Shown here one piece after another: positions 18,773 to 27,520 of a stretch of DNA of 64,000 bases. The stretch lies in contig NC_020291.1 of the NCBI RefSeq assembly GCF_000340885.1, forward strand, positions 2,107,001 through 2,171,000. Direction: 5' to 3'. The stretch comes from Clostridium saccharoperbutylacetonicum N1-4(HMT). Its GTDB lineage: Bacteria > Bacillota > Clostridia > Clostridiales > Clostridiaceae. The position numbers were made by a program, and so were the translations under genes. Each line of letters opens with the position of its first letter. Positions within the stretch are counted from its first letter, which is position 1. The notes under the pieces were generated by a model. It was not told where the DNA came from and searched no databases. It was given only the letters and a program-made list of their open reading frames with translations.

Positions 18773-19399
18773 ATGAATTTTTATGAAGAAAAATATATTT
18801 TAGGTAGTTGGAAATTTAATGATGGTAAAGGTGCTCTTAGTATTGAAAAGATAGGTGAGACATACAAGTGTGCTTGGAAGATAGACAAAGAAAATACTTG
18901 TTATGAGTATTTTGGAATTGGAATATTTGTTGATAATAAGTTACTTGTGTCAAGATATCAGAAGCAAGTTCCAATGGCTGGAATTGGCGTGTATAAGCAA
19001 ATAGGTGATTTAAGGTCGAATTCAGCACTTTGGGCTTCAACACAAAATTTTGATATATTAGGTTCAGGAATTGCATTAAGGAAAGAAACAAGTGAAAGTT
19101 TTGAAGGCAATTATAGGGTTAGGTATTTTATAAAAGAATACGAATCTCCTATTTTTGATTTAAATATTATAAAAAAGGAACAAAGTGATAATTTATATGA
19201 CCTTAATTGGGCTGTTAACAATGAAGTTAAATTACATGGAATTGGTACAATTGATAATGGACAAATGTATCTTGCTTATGGAGGAGTAGATTTTGAGTAT
19301 GAAGTGGTTGTTTTAAGTAATGATAGTGCAAGGACATTGAATGGTAAATGTGCTTCGGTAAGCGGTTGTAATATTAATGAAGAAATTTATATTAGATAG
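18773..19399 (+). CDS. Conserved hypothetical two-fold repeat protein
   Basis: Not recognised. 208 residues, ATG behind GAAGGTG, no signal peptide or membrane segment. It looks like two similar beta-rich halves: the first has LGSWKF...YKCAWKI...GIGIFVDNKLLVSRY, the second EGNYRV...YDLNWAVNN...GIGTIDNGQMYLAYGG. Each half ends with a short turn (Gly-Ile-Gly-x-x-x-Asp-Asn/Asn-Gly). A GGATTAAA/TTTTAATCC hairpin follows at 19411-19442. Cytoplasmic by sequence. Confidence 0.75.
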   Translation: MNFYEEKYILGSWKFNDGKGALSIEKIGETYKCAWKIDKENTCYEYFGIGIFVDNKLLVSRYQKQVPMAGIGVYKQIGDLRSNSALWASTQNFDILGSGIALRKETSESFEGNYRVRYFIKEYESPIFDLNIIKKEQSDNLYDLNWAVNNEVKLHGIGTIDNGQMYLAYGGVDFEYEVVVLSNDSARTLNGKCASVSGCNINEEIYIR

Positions 19400-19600
19400 T
19401 TGTAAAATATGGATTAAATGAAATTTAAATATATTTTAATCCAGCCTATTTATGGGGATTTTTTATTCAAGAAGAGAAAAATTATCAGATTCTCAATTAC
19501 TTTAATTAAGTTATTTGCATTTTAAAATTGGATAATGTTGCGCTTGTAATATGTGTTATAATTTATGCATACTGGTAAATTAAGAAAGGGGAACTACATT

Positions 19601-19987
19601 ATGAAAGCACAAATTAATCTTATTACGATTTGGACAAACGATATAGAGAAAATGAAAAATTTCTACAATCAAGTTCTTGGATTTAAAATTGAAAATGACC
19701 TTGGCAATTATGTTGAATTTGAAAATGCTGGAGTAAGATTTGCCATTTGTATGAGAGAAGTAATGCACGGATATAGTAACGAATATAGGAAAGAAGCATT
19801 TGGACAGGGATTTGAACTTGCTTTCCCATGTGAAAATCCTAAAGAGGTTGATGAATCCTTTAAAAAGTTAATCTCAAAAGGGGCAATATCTATTCATGAA
19901 CCACAAGATATGCCTTGGAGTCAAAGAACAGCACTATTTGCCGACCCGGACGGAAATATTCATGAAATTTTTGCAGAAATTAAATAG
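19601..19987 (+). CDS. Glyoxalase/bleomycin-resistance (VOC) family protein
   Basis: 128 residues. Start is the ATG at 19601, behind AAAGGGG; an in-frame ATG at 19565 lacks a site. The fold is the vicinal oxygen chelate: ITIWTNDIEKMKNFYNQVLGF at the N-terminus, a first metal-ligand side around YVEFENAGVRFAI, and FADPDGNIHEIFAE at the C-terminus with the terminal Glu. Substrate unknown. A stand-alone gene. Confidence 0.85.
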   Translation: MKAQINLITIWTNDIEKMKNFYNQVLGFKIENDLGNYVEFENAGVRFAICMREVMHGYSNEYRKEAFGQGFELAFPCENPKEVDESFKKLISKGAISIHEPQDMPWSQRTALFADPDGNIHEIFAEIK

Positions 19988-20175
19988 CGTATAATCTTTA
20001 ATTTGCTTTTAAATTACAACTATGAGCTAACAAAAAATACAGCTATATAAAAAACAAATCATCTTTTATCAATTATTTTTCTAGAAATGTCTACGTGGCA
20101 GAGTGCAGTTTAGAAATGTAGGCGTATTGTAATATTGCTTAGCACTAGGAAGAGAATATGTGATAAAAACATTGA

Positions 20176-20201
20176 GGACTTAAATAATAAAGTCCTTTTT
20201 T
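20176..20201 (+). terminator. Small terminator
   Basis: GGACTT/AAGTCC stem with an 8-base loop, then TTTTTT. The gene-free stretch 19988-20384 otherwise holds only AT-rich sequence and the start of a leader shared with 35040. Confidence 0.5.
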
Positions 20202-20384
20202 GTTATCTGTTTAAAGTAAAATAGTATAAATATGGATAATAATACATGTGAAAATTTACTAAAATTCTTAGATATAAAGGAATTTGTATTACGATTATTG
20301 TTGGATTTAATTGGTATTAGAATTAAAATAAATATAAGGAATGCGCATTCATTTATTATTGAAAAATAAGGGAGAGAATGATAA
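20186..20384 (+). repeat. Leader repeated at 35040-35239
   Basis: About 200 bases almost identical to those before the gene at 35240, running from AATAATAAAGTCC through the ribosome site GGGAGAG. It includes the promoter-like AT-rich region and a shared ACG/GCGCATTCATTTATTATTG block just upstream of the start. Both copies drive the same kind of surface protein. Confidence 0.8.
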
Positions 20385-21631
20385 ATGAAAAATTACTTTA
20401 AAAAGTTTAGTATAATTTTTATGATGGCTTTAGCTATTATCTGGATGAGTATTCTTCAGAATGGAAGCGTTGCTAATGCAGCTACAGACTATACAAGAGG
20501 AGTACAATATCTTAATCCTCTGGAAGGTTTTAACAGATTCGATGATAGCGATGGCAGAATCACATATTCTAGCAACTTTAAAGAAATTACCCAAGTAGAG
20601 CCAAGTACAAGTAATACTTCGGGTTTATACAACAAAAATAGAATGGATTTAGCTAATGGTGCAGGTAATGGTACCATTAAATTTTCTTTTTATGGAACTG
20701 ATATAGCACTAATAGATTATATCGCTAATAATAGAACTCAAAATTGTACTATAAGCTTCGACGGTGGAAATACTAATGAAATATTTACATCGTATAGTAG
20801 TTCTTATAGTCCAACAAGTGCTATTCCACAAAGTGCTTTTTATGTAAAAAAGGGACTTGAGAATAAAAGACATGATGTAATAATTAACATTCCTGCATCT
20901 AGTACAACTTGGTTCTGTATCGATGCTATAGATATAAATGGTTATTTATTATACAATAATGAATCAATAACTTTAGATAAATCAGCAATTAATTTAACAA
21001 TTTGTGATTCAGATAAAGTAACAGCAACAACAACTCCATCAGCAGTAGGAGTGACATGGAAATCAAGTGATCCATCAATAGCAACAATAGAAGTAGATCC
21101 TGCTAACGGAAAAATTGTAAAAATAAATGCACTTAAAGAAGGAACTTGTACAATAACAGCAACTACAGCAGATGGAAGCAATTTGAGTGCTCCATGTACT
21201 ATAAATATAACTAAAAAAAGTGAACCAATACCAACACCAGACCCCAACCAACAGACACAGAGTATATAACTAATATTGCTCATGCCAAAGGTACCAATAC
21301 TAATAACCCTGGTGGAGAGGTTACGATTATATTTCATGGATCAGCTGATACTACCTTGAGTGTAGTAAAGACAGCAGATGTAAAAGAGGTATGGATAGGA
21401 GATAATTTTACATATACTCTTGTAATAACTAATACTGGAACAAAGACAGCTAAAGCAGTAGTTGTAAATGATCCAGCACCTAATCATATTGATTTTAATG
21501 TTAGTGGAGTAACAACGACTCAAGGAAGTGTTGATTCAAGCTCAACCTCGAAAAATATTATAGTTAATGTTGGTGATATTCCACCTGCAGGAACAGTAAC
21601 AATTAAGGTACCTGCAACTGTAATTCTTTAA
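20385..21631 (+). pseudogene. Secreted Big2/DUF11 surface protein, frameshifted
   Basis: Signal peptide (about 1-33, ending VANAAT), an N-terminal beta domain (GFNRFDD...), then a bacterial Ig-like Big_2 domain (LTICDSDKVTATTTP, VTWKSSDPSIAT). The first frame ends at 21269. The rest, PTDTEYITNIAHAKG and a DUF11 domain (SVVKTADVKEVWIGDNFTY...), continues in another frame to 21631. One missing C near 21243-21250 (GACCCCAACCAAC) explains it, since the intact paralogue at 35240 reads PNPDPTDTD there. The intact form would be a cell-surface protein. Either a real mutation or a sequence error. Confidence 0.85.
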
Positions 21632-21648
21632 TTAAAAAAGTAATTCAA

Positions 21649-21868
21649 TATTATAATACAAAAAAAGATTATAAGTACAGATATTTCTCGGTATCTAAAG
21701 ATTATTGGGGATATAATATCATTCAGTAAAGATGATTTACAAAACAATGAAGTTATTAATATAAAGAAAACTGAAGAAACCGAAAAATTATTTTATGTAC
21801 TAAATTCAAATAAATTAATTAAATCATATAGACAACGTGAAGAGTTTTATATTTTATTAATGGATTAA
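21649..21868 (+). pseudogene. Possible orphan 3' coding fragment
   Basis: A frame without a start codon reads about 70 codons to TAA at 21866-21868, with protein-like text such as SRYLKIIGDIISFSKDDLQ and SYRQREEFYILLMD. Family not recognised. It may be the tail of a deleted gene or chance. Confidence 0.3.
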
Positions 21869-21910
21869 ATGATGATTATTCAATTATATAAAAGTATTTT
21901 AAATAAAACT

Positions 21911-21962
21911 GTACGAGCTTAATCGAAGTTCACTATCTTAAATTAAGTTCGTGCAACTTTAT
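21911..21962 (+). terminator. Terminator-like long stem
   Basis: GTACGAGCTTAAT pairs with ATTAAGTTCGTGC over 13 positions (two G-T), loop about 18 nt, followed by AACTTTATTT. Lies in the gene-free stretch 21869-22197, which otherwise shows nothing. Confidence 0.5.
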
Positions 21963-22197
21963 TTATAGTTGTGAAGTTTTAATTAAAGAATAAATACTAG
22001 GTAAGTTTATGATTACAAAGAACATATGCTGTTTTATAATTGGCTAAGAATTGGGATTAAAGTGTAATATGGTTTAAAAGATATGAATGTGTCTATTAAA
22101 TAAAATAAATAGTTTAGTTATGAAGCTAAAAGAAGGATAATTTTTTCTTTTGTCAAATATTAAAATTATTACATTCAATAAATTACAATATATGTAT

Positions 22198-22614
22198 TTA
22201 CAGAAGGTTTTTTGTTGTCTGATAAACGTTCGTTTTTGAGACAGTAATCATAAATTTACTCATATTATCATTTAATTTATACATATCTTCTAACATTGGT
22301 CTGTTTAGAACATATACTTTTACAACCTTATTAATAAGCTCTGCAAATTCTTTTCTACCTTGTATATAGTTTCTACCGAATCGTTCAATAGCTGAAACTA
22401 TGATATTGTCTCCATTAACAGCTACTTGTTTCAAGAGTTGATATTGAGGCCTTTCAAAGTGCTTGCCGGTTTCCTTTTCCTCCATGATTATTATATCTTT
22501 ATTATTTATTCTATTTCTTTTGCAGAAATCTTGAAGCTCAGAGCTATACATTTGTCTATCTGTCTTTTGCTTTCCCGTAGTTGATACTCTAACATAATAA
22601 AACCATCTATTCAT
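22198..22614 (-). pseudogene. Truncated serine recombinase (resolvase) relic
   Basis: The catalytic domain of a resolvase/invertase is present: FYYVRVSTTGKQKTDRQ with the nucleophile Ser, EEKETGKHFERPQYQLL, SAIERFGRNY and LNRPMLEDMYKLNDNMSKFM. After that the frame changes; another frame reads SQKRTFIRQQKTF, the usual continuation. The HTH DNA-binding end is missing. So it is a disabled copy, left next to an operon that may have arrived with it. Confidence 0.75.
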
Positions 22615-22659
22615 AAAATACATCATTAAAATTTAATTACTTGATGAATATAGTATATA

Positions 22660-22700
22660 AAACATCTACGCAAAGTTAAATTCATTTTACGTAGATGTTT
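22660..22700. terminator. Terminator-like inverted repeat
   Basis: AAACATCTACG pairs perfectly with CGTAGATGTTT (11 bp) around a 19-nt loop. It separates the resolvase relic from the operon to the right. The rest of 22701-22880 shows nothing clear. Confidence 0.45.
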
Positions 22701-22887
22701 GTAAATAGTTTGTTATACTTTACACATGCAATTTTACAGGGTTTTTAACCGTAGAGATATATAGTTGGAATGAACTTTCAGTGGCAAATAATGTCTTGTT
22801 GGCGGATTCTACACGAATATTGGACATCCACTAGCTGAATAGTTTGATTTTCTATATGATGCTAGTTATTACAGTATAAACCATATA

Positions 22888-22915
22888 TTGATTATATTTG
22901 GAAAAATGATATAAT
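22888..22915 (+). promoter_or_regulatory. Candidate sigma-A promoter of the lyase/carrier operon
   Basis: TTGATT, 16-bp spacer, TATAAT, about 65 bases before the MFS start at 22980. Confidence 0.5.
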
Positions 22916-22979
22916 TTAATTTATTAAATCAGTACAATTTGAATTTAGTATATAAATCATGAAAGAGATGAGGGGAAAA

Positions 22980-24203
22980 ATGACGAATATTATCGATAAC
23001 ATTAGTGAAAATATTTCAAAAAATAATTCATCTAGTAATAAAACTGAAAAAAGTGTGAATTTTAACATGTTGGTTTTAATGTTAGGGTTTGCAGGATTTG
23101 TTTCAGCCGCTGATAATTGGTTTGTTTCACCGGCCATTTCAGCAATTGCAACAGAATTTAGTATATCAATTTCTATGGCTGGTGTAGTATTAACATCATA
23201 TATGATACCGTATGGATTTTTGCAACCATTTTATGGATTTTTTGGCGACTATTGGAGCAAGTATAGTGTGTTAAAGTATATTGTATGTGGTTTAGCTATT
23301 GGAACTTTAGGAAGTGCTTTTGCTAGTTCACTATTAGTATTATGTATTTTTCGTATAATCACAGGATTTTTTGCGGCTGGTATTGTTGCTGTATCATTGG
23401 CGTTAATAGGAGATACTGTTCCAGTATTAGATAGACAAATTTATGTTGGAAAATTTATGGGAATTGTTTTTTTAGGACAAGGTTTAAGTGCAGGCTTGGG
23501 TGGATTAATCACTAAATTCATTAGCTGGCGCGGAGCATTTGTCTTTTTTGCTATAGCAGCTACAATTTCAGCTATAATTTTATTGACAAAATCACCTAAG
23601 GATAAAAAAATTGTATCCAATGGAAAAGGGAATTTTTTTTATAAAGCTAAACGAACTATATGTTCTGCTAAAGGAAGAATTATTTTTCCCTTATCTCTAA
23701 TAACAGGATTCTTATTACTGGGCGTATATTCGTATCTAGGAGCATTTCTAAATAAGATTATAGGATTGGATTATTTACAATGCGGTATAGTAATAATGTT
23801 TTATGGATTTTCTTGCTTAATAGGTGGAACAAAAGTTGGAAATTTAAGCAAAAAAATTGGAAAGAAAAACGTAATACTTTTAGGAGAATTTTTTGCTTTA
23901 ATTGCAATTTTATTTTTGTATTTTCTTCATTATTGGCAATTTGCTATATTAGCTACAATTTTATTAGGATTAGGTTATATATCTATTCAATCTACTTTGG
24001 CCACACTGGCATTTGATATTACAGATGATAGTAAAGGACTTTCATCAGGCCTAATAGGTTTAGGACTTTTTGGAGGTGGTGGTTTAGGTAGTTTGTTTAG
24101 TGGGTGGTTACTTTTTATAGGAGGATATCAAGTTATTTGGCTCGTTTTTTTTAGTGTAATATTGTTATTTATTTGTATTACGCTAAAAATTAAATTATAT
24201 TAA
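22980..24203 (+). CDS. MFS transporter
   Basis: 407 residues; the ATG at 22980 has AGGGG five bases before, better than the ATG at 22959. A soluble Asn/Ser-rich N-terminus of about 22 residues precedes 12 predicted helices. Signatures: GFLQPFYGFFGDYWSKY between helices 2 and 3 and FRIITGFFAAGIVAVSLALIGD in helix 4/5, close to drug:H+ antiporters (DHA1). First gene of the operon with the CitE/CitX/CitD-like genes, 33 bases before the lyase start. It likely exports the operon's product or imports its substrate. Confidence 0.88.
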   Translation: MTNIIDNISENISKNNSSSNKTEKSVNFNMLVLMLGFAGFVSAADNWFVSPAISAIATEFSISISMAGVVLTSYMIPYGFLQPFYGFFGDYWSKYSVLKYIVCGLAIGTLGSAFASSLLVLCIFRIITGFFAAGIVAVSLALIGDTVPVLDRQIYVGKFMGIVFLGQGLSAGLGGLITKFISWRGAFVFFAIAATISAIILLTKSPKDKKIVSNGKGNFFYKAKRTICSAKGRIIFPLSLITGFLLLGVYSYLGAFLNKIIGLDYLQCGIVIMFYGFSCLIGGTKVGNLSKKIGKKNVILLGEFFALIAILFLYFLHYWQFAILATILLGLGYISIQSTLATLAFDITDDSKGLSSGLIGLGLFGGGGLGSLFSGWLLFIGGYQVIWLVFFSVILLFICITLKIKLY

Positions 24204-24236
24204 ATAAAATTATCATATATAAAGAGGAGGAATTCG

Positions 24237-25136
24237 ATGATAAAAAAAACTTTATGGGGGGCTCATTTATTTGTCCCAGGAAACAATGCAGGATTTTTAT
24301 GCAAGCTACCAATAATAAATGTAAAAAATATAATTATTGACTTAGAATTTGCAACTAAAATGCCATTTAAAACGGATGGTAGATATTTAACACGTAATGC
24401 TATTTCATATATTAGATCAATCAGACCTGATATAAATATATGTGTTAGAGTAAATCTTTCTTCTGCAAGGGAACTTCAAGATGAAGATATAAAAACTGTT
24501 ATTCAGGCTAAGCCAGATTCTATTAGAATACCATCTGTTAGCAATAAGTATGAAGTTGAATATGTAGATGAATTACTTACAAAATTTGAAAAAGAAAATA
24601 AAATGGAAATTGGAAGCATAAAATTACATCCCATGATTGAAAATCCACAAGGATTAAAACATATATCAGATATAATACAAGCAAGTAATCGTGTTGAAGC
24701 AATTGCATTGGGAGGTGAAGATTGGGCATATAATTGCGGCCTGCATAGAACTAAAGAAGGGCATGAGTTAGAGCTTATAAAATTTGAAATGGTAACTGTA
24801 GCCGCTGAATACAAAATTTTAGCTATTGATACAGTTTTTTCATTTTTAGATGATACAGCTGGATTAATTTCTGATTGTAAAAATAGTAGAATACTAGGAT
24901 TTAGAGCTAGATCTACAATAAATCCAAGACAACTTGAAATTATAAATAATGCATATGCACCATTAAATGAAGAAATAGAGTGGGCAAAATCAACTTTAGA
25001 CGATTTAACAGAAGTTAAATTTAATAATACAATAAATTACGTATCAAAAGGAGTTATAGTAGATCCACTGGCTATTTATCAAGCAAAAGATATACTAAAT
25101 AATATTAATGAGGTGAATTTAAATGAAGTTAGTTAA
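24237..25136 (+). CDS. CitE-type lyase (citrate lyase beta subunit family)
   Basis: 299 residues, ATG behind AGAGGAGG. Aligns by eye along the whole CitE pattern: HLFVPGNNAGFL, IIDLEFA, VRVNLS, HPMIENPQGL, AIALGGEDWAYNCGLHRTKEGHELEL (written here as one region, about 163-188), AIDTVFSFLDD and STINPRQLEIINNAYAP. The acidic Mg-binding and substrate-binding positions (Glu of IENPQG, Glu-Asp of GGED) are kept. CitE cleaves citryl-S-carrier to acetyl-S-carrier and oxaloacetate. Here there is no CitF or CitC, but a CitD-like carrier, CitX and a carrier-loading ligase follow, so the acyl substrate is probably different. The stop overlaps the next start by 14 bases. Confidence 0.82.
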   Translation: MIKKTLWGAHLFVPGNNAGFLCKLPIINVKNIIIDLEFATKMPFKTDGRYLTRNAISYIRSIRPDINICVRVNLSSARELQDEDIKTVIQAKPDSIRIPSVSNKYEVEYVDELLTKFEKENKMEIGSIKLHPMIENPQGLKHISDIIQASNRVEAIALGGEDWAYNCGLHRTKEGHELELIKFEMVTVAAEYKILAIDTVFSFLDDTAGLISDCKNSRILGFRARSTINPRQLEIINNAYAPLNEEIEWAKSTLDDLTEVKFNNTINYVSKGVIVDPLAIYQAKDILNNINEVNLNEVS

Positions 25137-26268
25137 TGATAATATTAATTTATTAAAAAATAATTCTAAAATAAAAAAATTAGATATAAAATTAAGTTTA
25201 ACGGAAATTAAAGAATGCATGTACAAGTACAAATCAGATTCTATGTGTAAAACAGATATAGAAATTAATGAATATGATGGTATTACTGTATTACTAAAAG
25301 GTAGTAGTGATGAAACAATAGAAACTGATTGGAAATATTTCAATGATATTGTTACTTACATAGTTAACAATAGAAAAGAGGATATAAAGAAAGATACATT
25401 TAAAAATGAATGTATTATTAATGAACGTGATAGAAATTATACAAGACCATATGAAATTTTAGCAAGTGATTATGTTAATCAATATTCTAATGGTAGATTA
25501 TATATTACAGGACATGTTGCTTCTTTAATGGATAAATTAGATAAATGTATTCTTGAATTTGCAAAACAAGAAAATGCAATTGAATTTTATTCAGAGCCAT
25601 TATGGTATGAAGATGAACTTGAAAAGTTTGGGTATAGCAAAGATAATGAAAATTTATTTAAAATAAATAAATTTGATGATAGGTCTGATATATATTGGCA
25701 AAATGCTGTATGTGATAATATTTGGGAATCCTTAGAAAATAAAACGATTGATAAATTTACGGTTTACAGTTCATTAGGAGTATGCAGTAGAACTGAAAGA
25801 AATCAAACATATTTTTTTGAACGAATGAATGTATTTCATATGAGAGAAATAGTAGCTGTTGGAGAAAAAGAAAATGTAATTAAATTTCGTGAACGTGCTA
25901 TTCAATTTGTAATTGAACTTAGTCAAAAATTAAAATTGAATTTTTCATTAGAAGAAGCTAGTGATCCATTTTTTATTGAAGATACGAACACATTGAAAGA
26001 CACTAATTCCAAATTAGAACTACCAGAAGTTGTAAAAGTTGAATTTAGACCACATTTATATGATAATAAGTCACTTGCATGCGCTAGCTTTAATGTTCAT
26101 GGAAACTTTTTTGTAAAAAAATTCAATTACATGAGTAAAAACAATGATGAGAATTTATGGACTAGTTGTATTGCTTTTGGATTGGAAAGATGGTGTTGGG
26201 CTATCCTTGTTCAATTTGGAACAGATGTAAATAAGTGGCCTGAGCATCTAAAAAGCTTAATATTTTAA
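25123..26268 (+). CDS. SerRS-like amino acid:[carrier protein] ligase
   Basis: 381 residues, ATG behind GAGGTG inside the end of the lyase gene. The C-terminal two-thirds is a class II synthetase core of the aminoacyl:carrier-protein ligase type: GVCSRTERN and FERMNVFHMREIVAVGE (motif 2 region), ASDPFF, LACASFNVHGNFF and TSCIAFGLERWCWAILVQFG...KWP (motif 3, about 350-375). These SerRS homologues (Bradyrhizobium type) lack the tRNA-binding arm and load glycine, alanine or similar onto the thiol of a carrier's phosphopantetheine arm. No tRNA-binding coiled coil is seen. The expected partner here is the CitD-like protein at 27175, an unusual carrier. Confidence 0.82.
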   Translation: MKLVNDNINLLKNNSKIKKLDIKLSLTEIKECMYKYKSDSMCKTDIEINEYDGITVLLKGSSDETIETDWKYFNDIVTYIVNNRKEDIKKDTFKNECIINERDRNYTRPYEILASDYVNQYSNGRLYITGHVASLMDKLDKCILEFAKQENAIEFYSEPLWYEDELEKFGYSKDNENLFKINKFDDRSDIYWQNAVCDNIWESLENKTIDKFTVYSSLGVCSRTERNQTYFFERMNVFHMREIVAVGEKENVIKFRERAIQFVIELSQKLKLNFSLEEASDPFFIEDTNTLKDTNSKLELPEVVKVEFRPHLYDNKSLACASFNVHGNFFVKKFNYMSKNNDENLWTSCIAFGLERWCWAILVQFGTDVNKWPEHLKSLIF

Positions 26269-26272
26269 TTAA

Positions 26273-26629
26273 GTGGAAAATGTTAATATATTTACTCAAG
26301 AAAAATACGAAAAAGTAGATTATAATTTTGGAGATGATATCAATAATTTATTATTGAATAAGTTTATTACTAAACTTTGTTTTGATGCAATAGTAAAAGA
26401 ACCATGTATATGGCCAAGTTTTGGATTAGTTACTTTTAACAGTTCTGGTTTTCATAATGATATGGATTATCATCTATTGGTAAAGAGCGGTAAAAGTATT
26501 GTTCCATATTTTTATTTGTGTTTTGAAATAGGATGCAATAGTTCATATAGTAAGGGAATAATTATTGTTAATGAACTAGAAATATTAATGAAAAAAATAA
26601 ATGGAGTGCAGCTGCATCTGGAGATTTGA
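26273..26629 (+). CDS. Short CitG-like protein, probably incomplete
   Basis: 118 residues from a GTG with no clear ribosome site, four bases after the ligase stop. The stretch FGLVTFNSSGFHNDMDYHLL followed by PYFYLCFEIG resembles the N-terminal part of CitG/MdcB (PKPGLVD..N.GAH.DMD..TF...). Full CitG is about 290 aa, and here the middle is missing. After the A7 run at 26591-26597 a -1 frame continues as NKWSAAASGDLIIVLL... to TAA at 26686-26688, recalling CitG's C-terminal GGSADLL. CitG makes the triphosphoribosyl-dephospho-CoA precursor of the CitD arm. This copy is probably inactive or has a new role; another citG may supply the precursor. Confidence 0.5.
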   Translation: MENVNIFTQEKYEKVDYNFGDDINNLLLNKFITKLCFDAIVKEPCIWPSFGLVTFNSSGFHNDMDYHLLVKSGKSIVPYFYLCFEIGCNSSYSKGIIIVNELEILMKKINGVQLHLEI

Positions 26630-26659
26630 TAATAGTATTATTGGTTATGGTGAGTATTT

Positions 26660-27157
26660 ATGAATCAATATTTATCGATAATAGGTAAAAAAATATTAAT
26701 GGCTAGAGAAGAACGCTATTTAAAAAAAATAAAAATTAGTAAAAATCACAAATGCATTATAGAACTATCGTTGAACATTCCAGGGTTTCCGAAGTCAGGG
26801 GGAATATGGGCAGGAGTTTTTAAAGTTTGCATTAGGTCTATTCAAGATAATATTCCATCACAATTGTTATTATATAACATAGATATTGCAGGATATTATG
26901 CAGTATTTAGCTCTTATATTTCATTAAAGGATACAAAAATAAAAAGTTGTCTAATTGAAGAGCAAAATATGTGGGGAAGGCTAGTTGATATAGATTGTTT
27001 TGAAAATGGAGTTAAGATATCAAGAGAAGATGTAGGCTTCAAAGAACGTAAATGTATTTTATGTAATAATTACAATTCAGTATGTATAAGAAATCATGTT
27101 CACAATATTAAAGAATTAAGATGTGAAGCCGAAAAATTAGCTAAAAATATTGAATGA
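26660..27157 (+). CDS. citX: CitX-like holo-carrier synthase (phosphoribosyl-dephospho-CoA transferase)
   Basis: 165 residues, ATG seven bases after GGTGAG. Features of CitX: N-terminal ILMAREERYLKKI, LSLNIPGFPKSGG, the MWGRLVDIDCF motif (about 107-117) and KERKCILCNNYNSVCIRNHVHNIKEL near the end with paired Cys. CitX attaches 2'-(5''-phosphoribosyl)-3'-dephospho-CoA to a serine of CitD. Its presence in the operon is the best evidence that a CitD-type arm is used here, since no ordinary phosphopantetheinyl transferase would be needed. It overlaps the possible -1 extension of the CitG-like gene. Confidence 0.8.
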   Translation: MNQYLSIIGKKILMAREERYLKKIKISKNHKCIIELSLNIPGFPKSGGIWAGVFKVCIRSIQDNIPSQLLLYNIDIAGYYAVFSSYISLKDTKIKSCLIEEQNMWGRLVDIDCFENGVKISREDVGFKERKCILCNNYNSVCIRNHVHNIKELRCEAEKLAKNIE

Positions 27158-27174
27158 AATAGAAGGTGAAAATA

Positions 27175-27468
27175 TTGAATTATACTGTTTTAGAAAAAAG
27201 TGGTAGTGATGCTTCATATGATTTAATAATAGAGGCTATAGAACCAAAACCAGATAATGGTTATATAGTAAAATCAGTTGTTGCTACAAATAATAAAATA
27301 ATAGAAGATATGATTAATAATATGTTAAATTTTGAATTTTTACAAGGCATTAGCTGGGGGTTAAGATTTAATTTCTTTCAACATATACCTGATCAATGGA
27401 TACTTGAAGCGCGTTTAGAATCTCTTTTTGAGAAAATGACTAAAAAAGAAATGAGTATTAATAGATAA
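27175..27468 (+). CDS. CitD-like small acyl carrier protein
   Basis: 97 residues, TTG start at 27175 seven bases after AAGGTG; a GTG at 27166 lies inside that site. Similar in size and pattern to the citrate-lyase gamma subunit: an N-terminal Ser cluster then DLIIEAIEPKP (CitD: Ser-x-Asp-V-M-I-x-I-x-P) and a C-terminal DQWILEARLESLFEKM (CitD: DKGALDC-I-RARLE-AL). With the TTG start the candidate attachment residue is Ser14 in SYD, the same number as in CitD. The neighbours CitX and a carrier-loading ligase support it. Similarity is weak, so the serine is inference. Confidence 0.65.
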   Translation: MNYTVLEKSGSDASYDLIIEAIEPKPDNGYIVKSVVATNNKIIEDMINNMLNFEFLQGISWGLRFNFFQHIPDQWILEARLESLFEKMTKKEMSINR

Positions 27469-27520
27469 TTTTGTTATAACTAATTATATTAAAAGTACAG
27501 AGAAGGTGAAAAGGAAAGAA

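Noticed and set aside
25123..26268. A second seryl-tRNA synthetase
   Set aside because: No N-terminal tRNA-binding coiled coil, and the motif 2/3 text follows the amino acid:[carrier protein] ligase pattern.
24237..27468. Ordinary citrate lyase operon (citCDEFXG)
   Set aside because: citF and citC are missing, CitG is truncated, and a SerRS-like carrier ligase and RidA are present.
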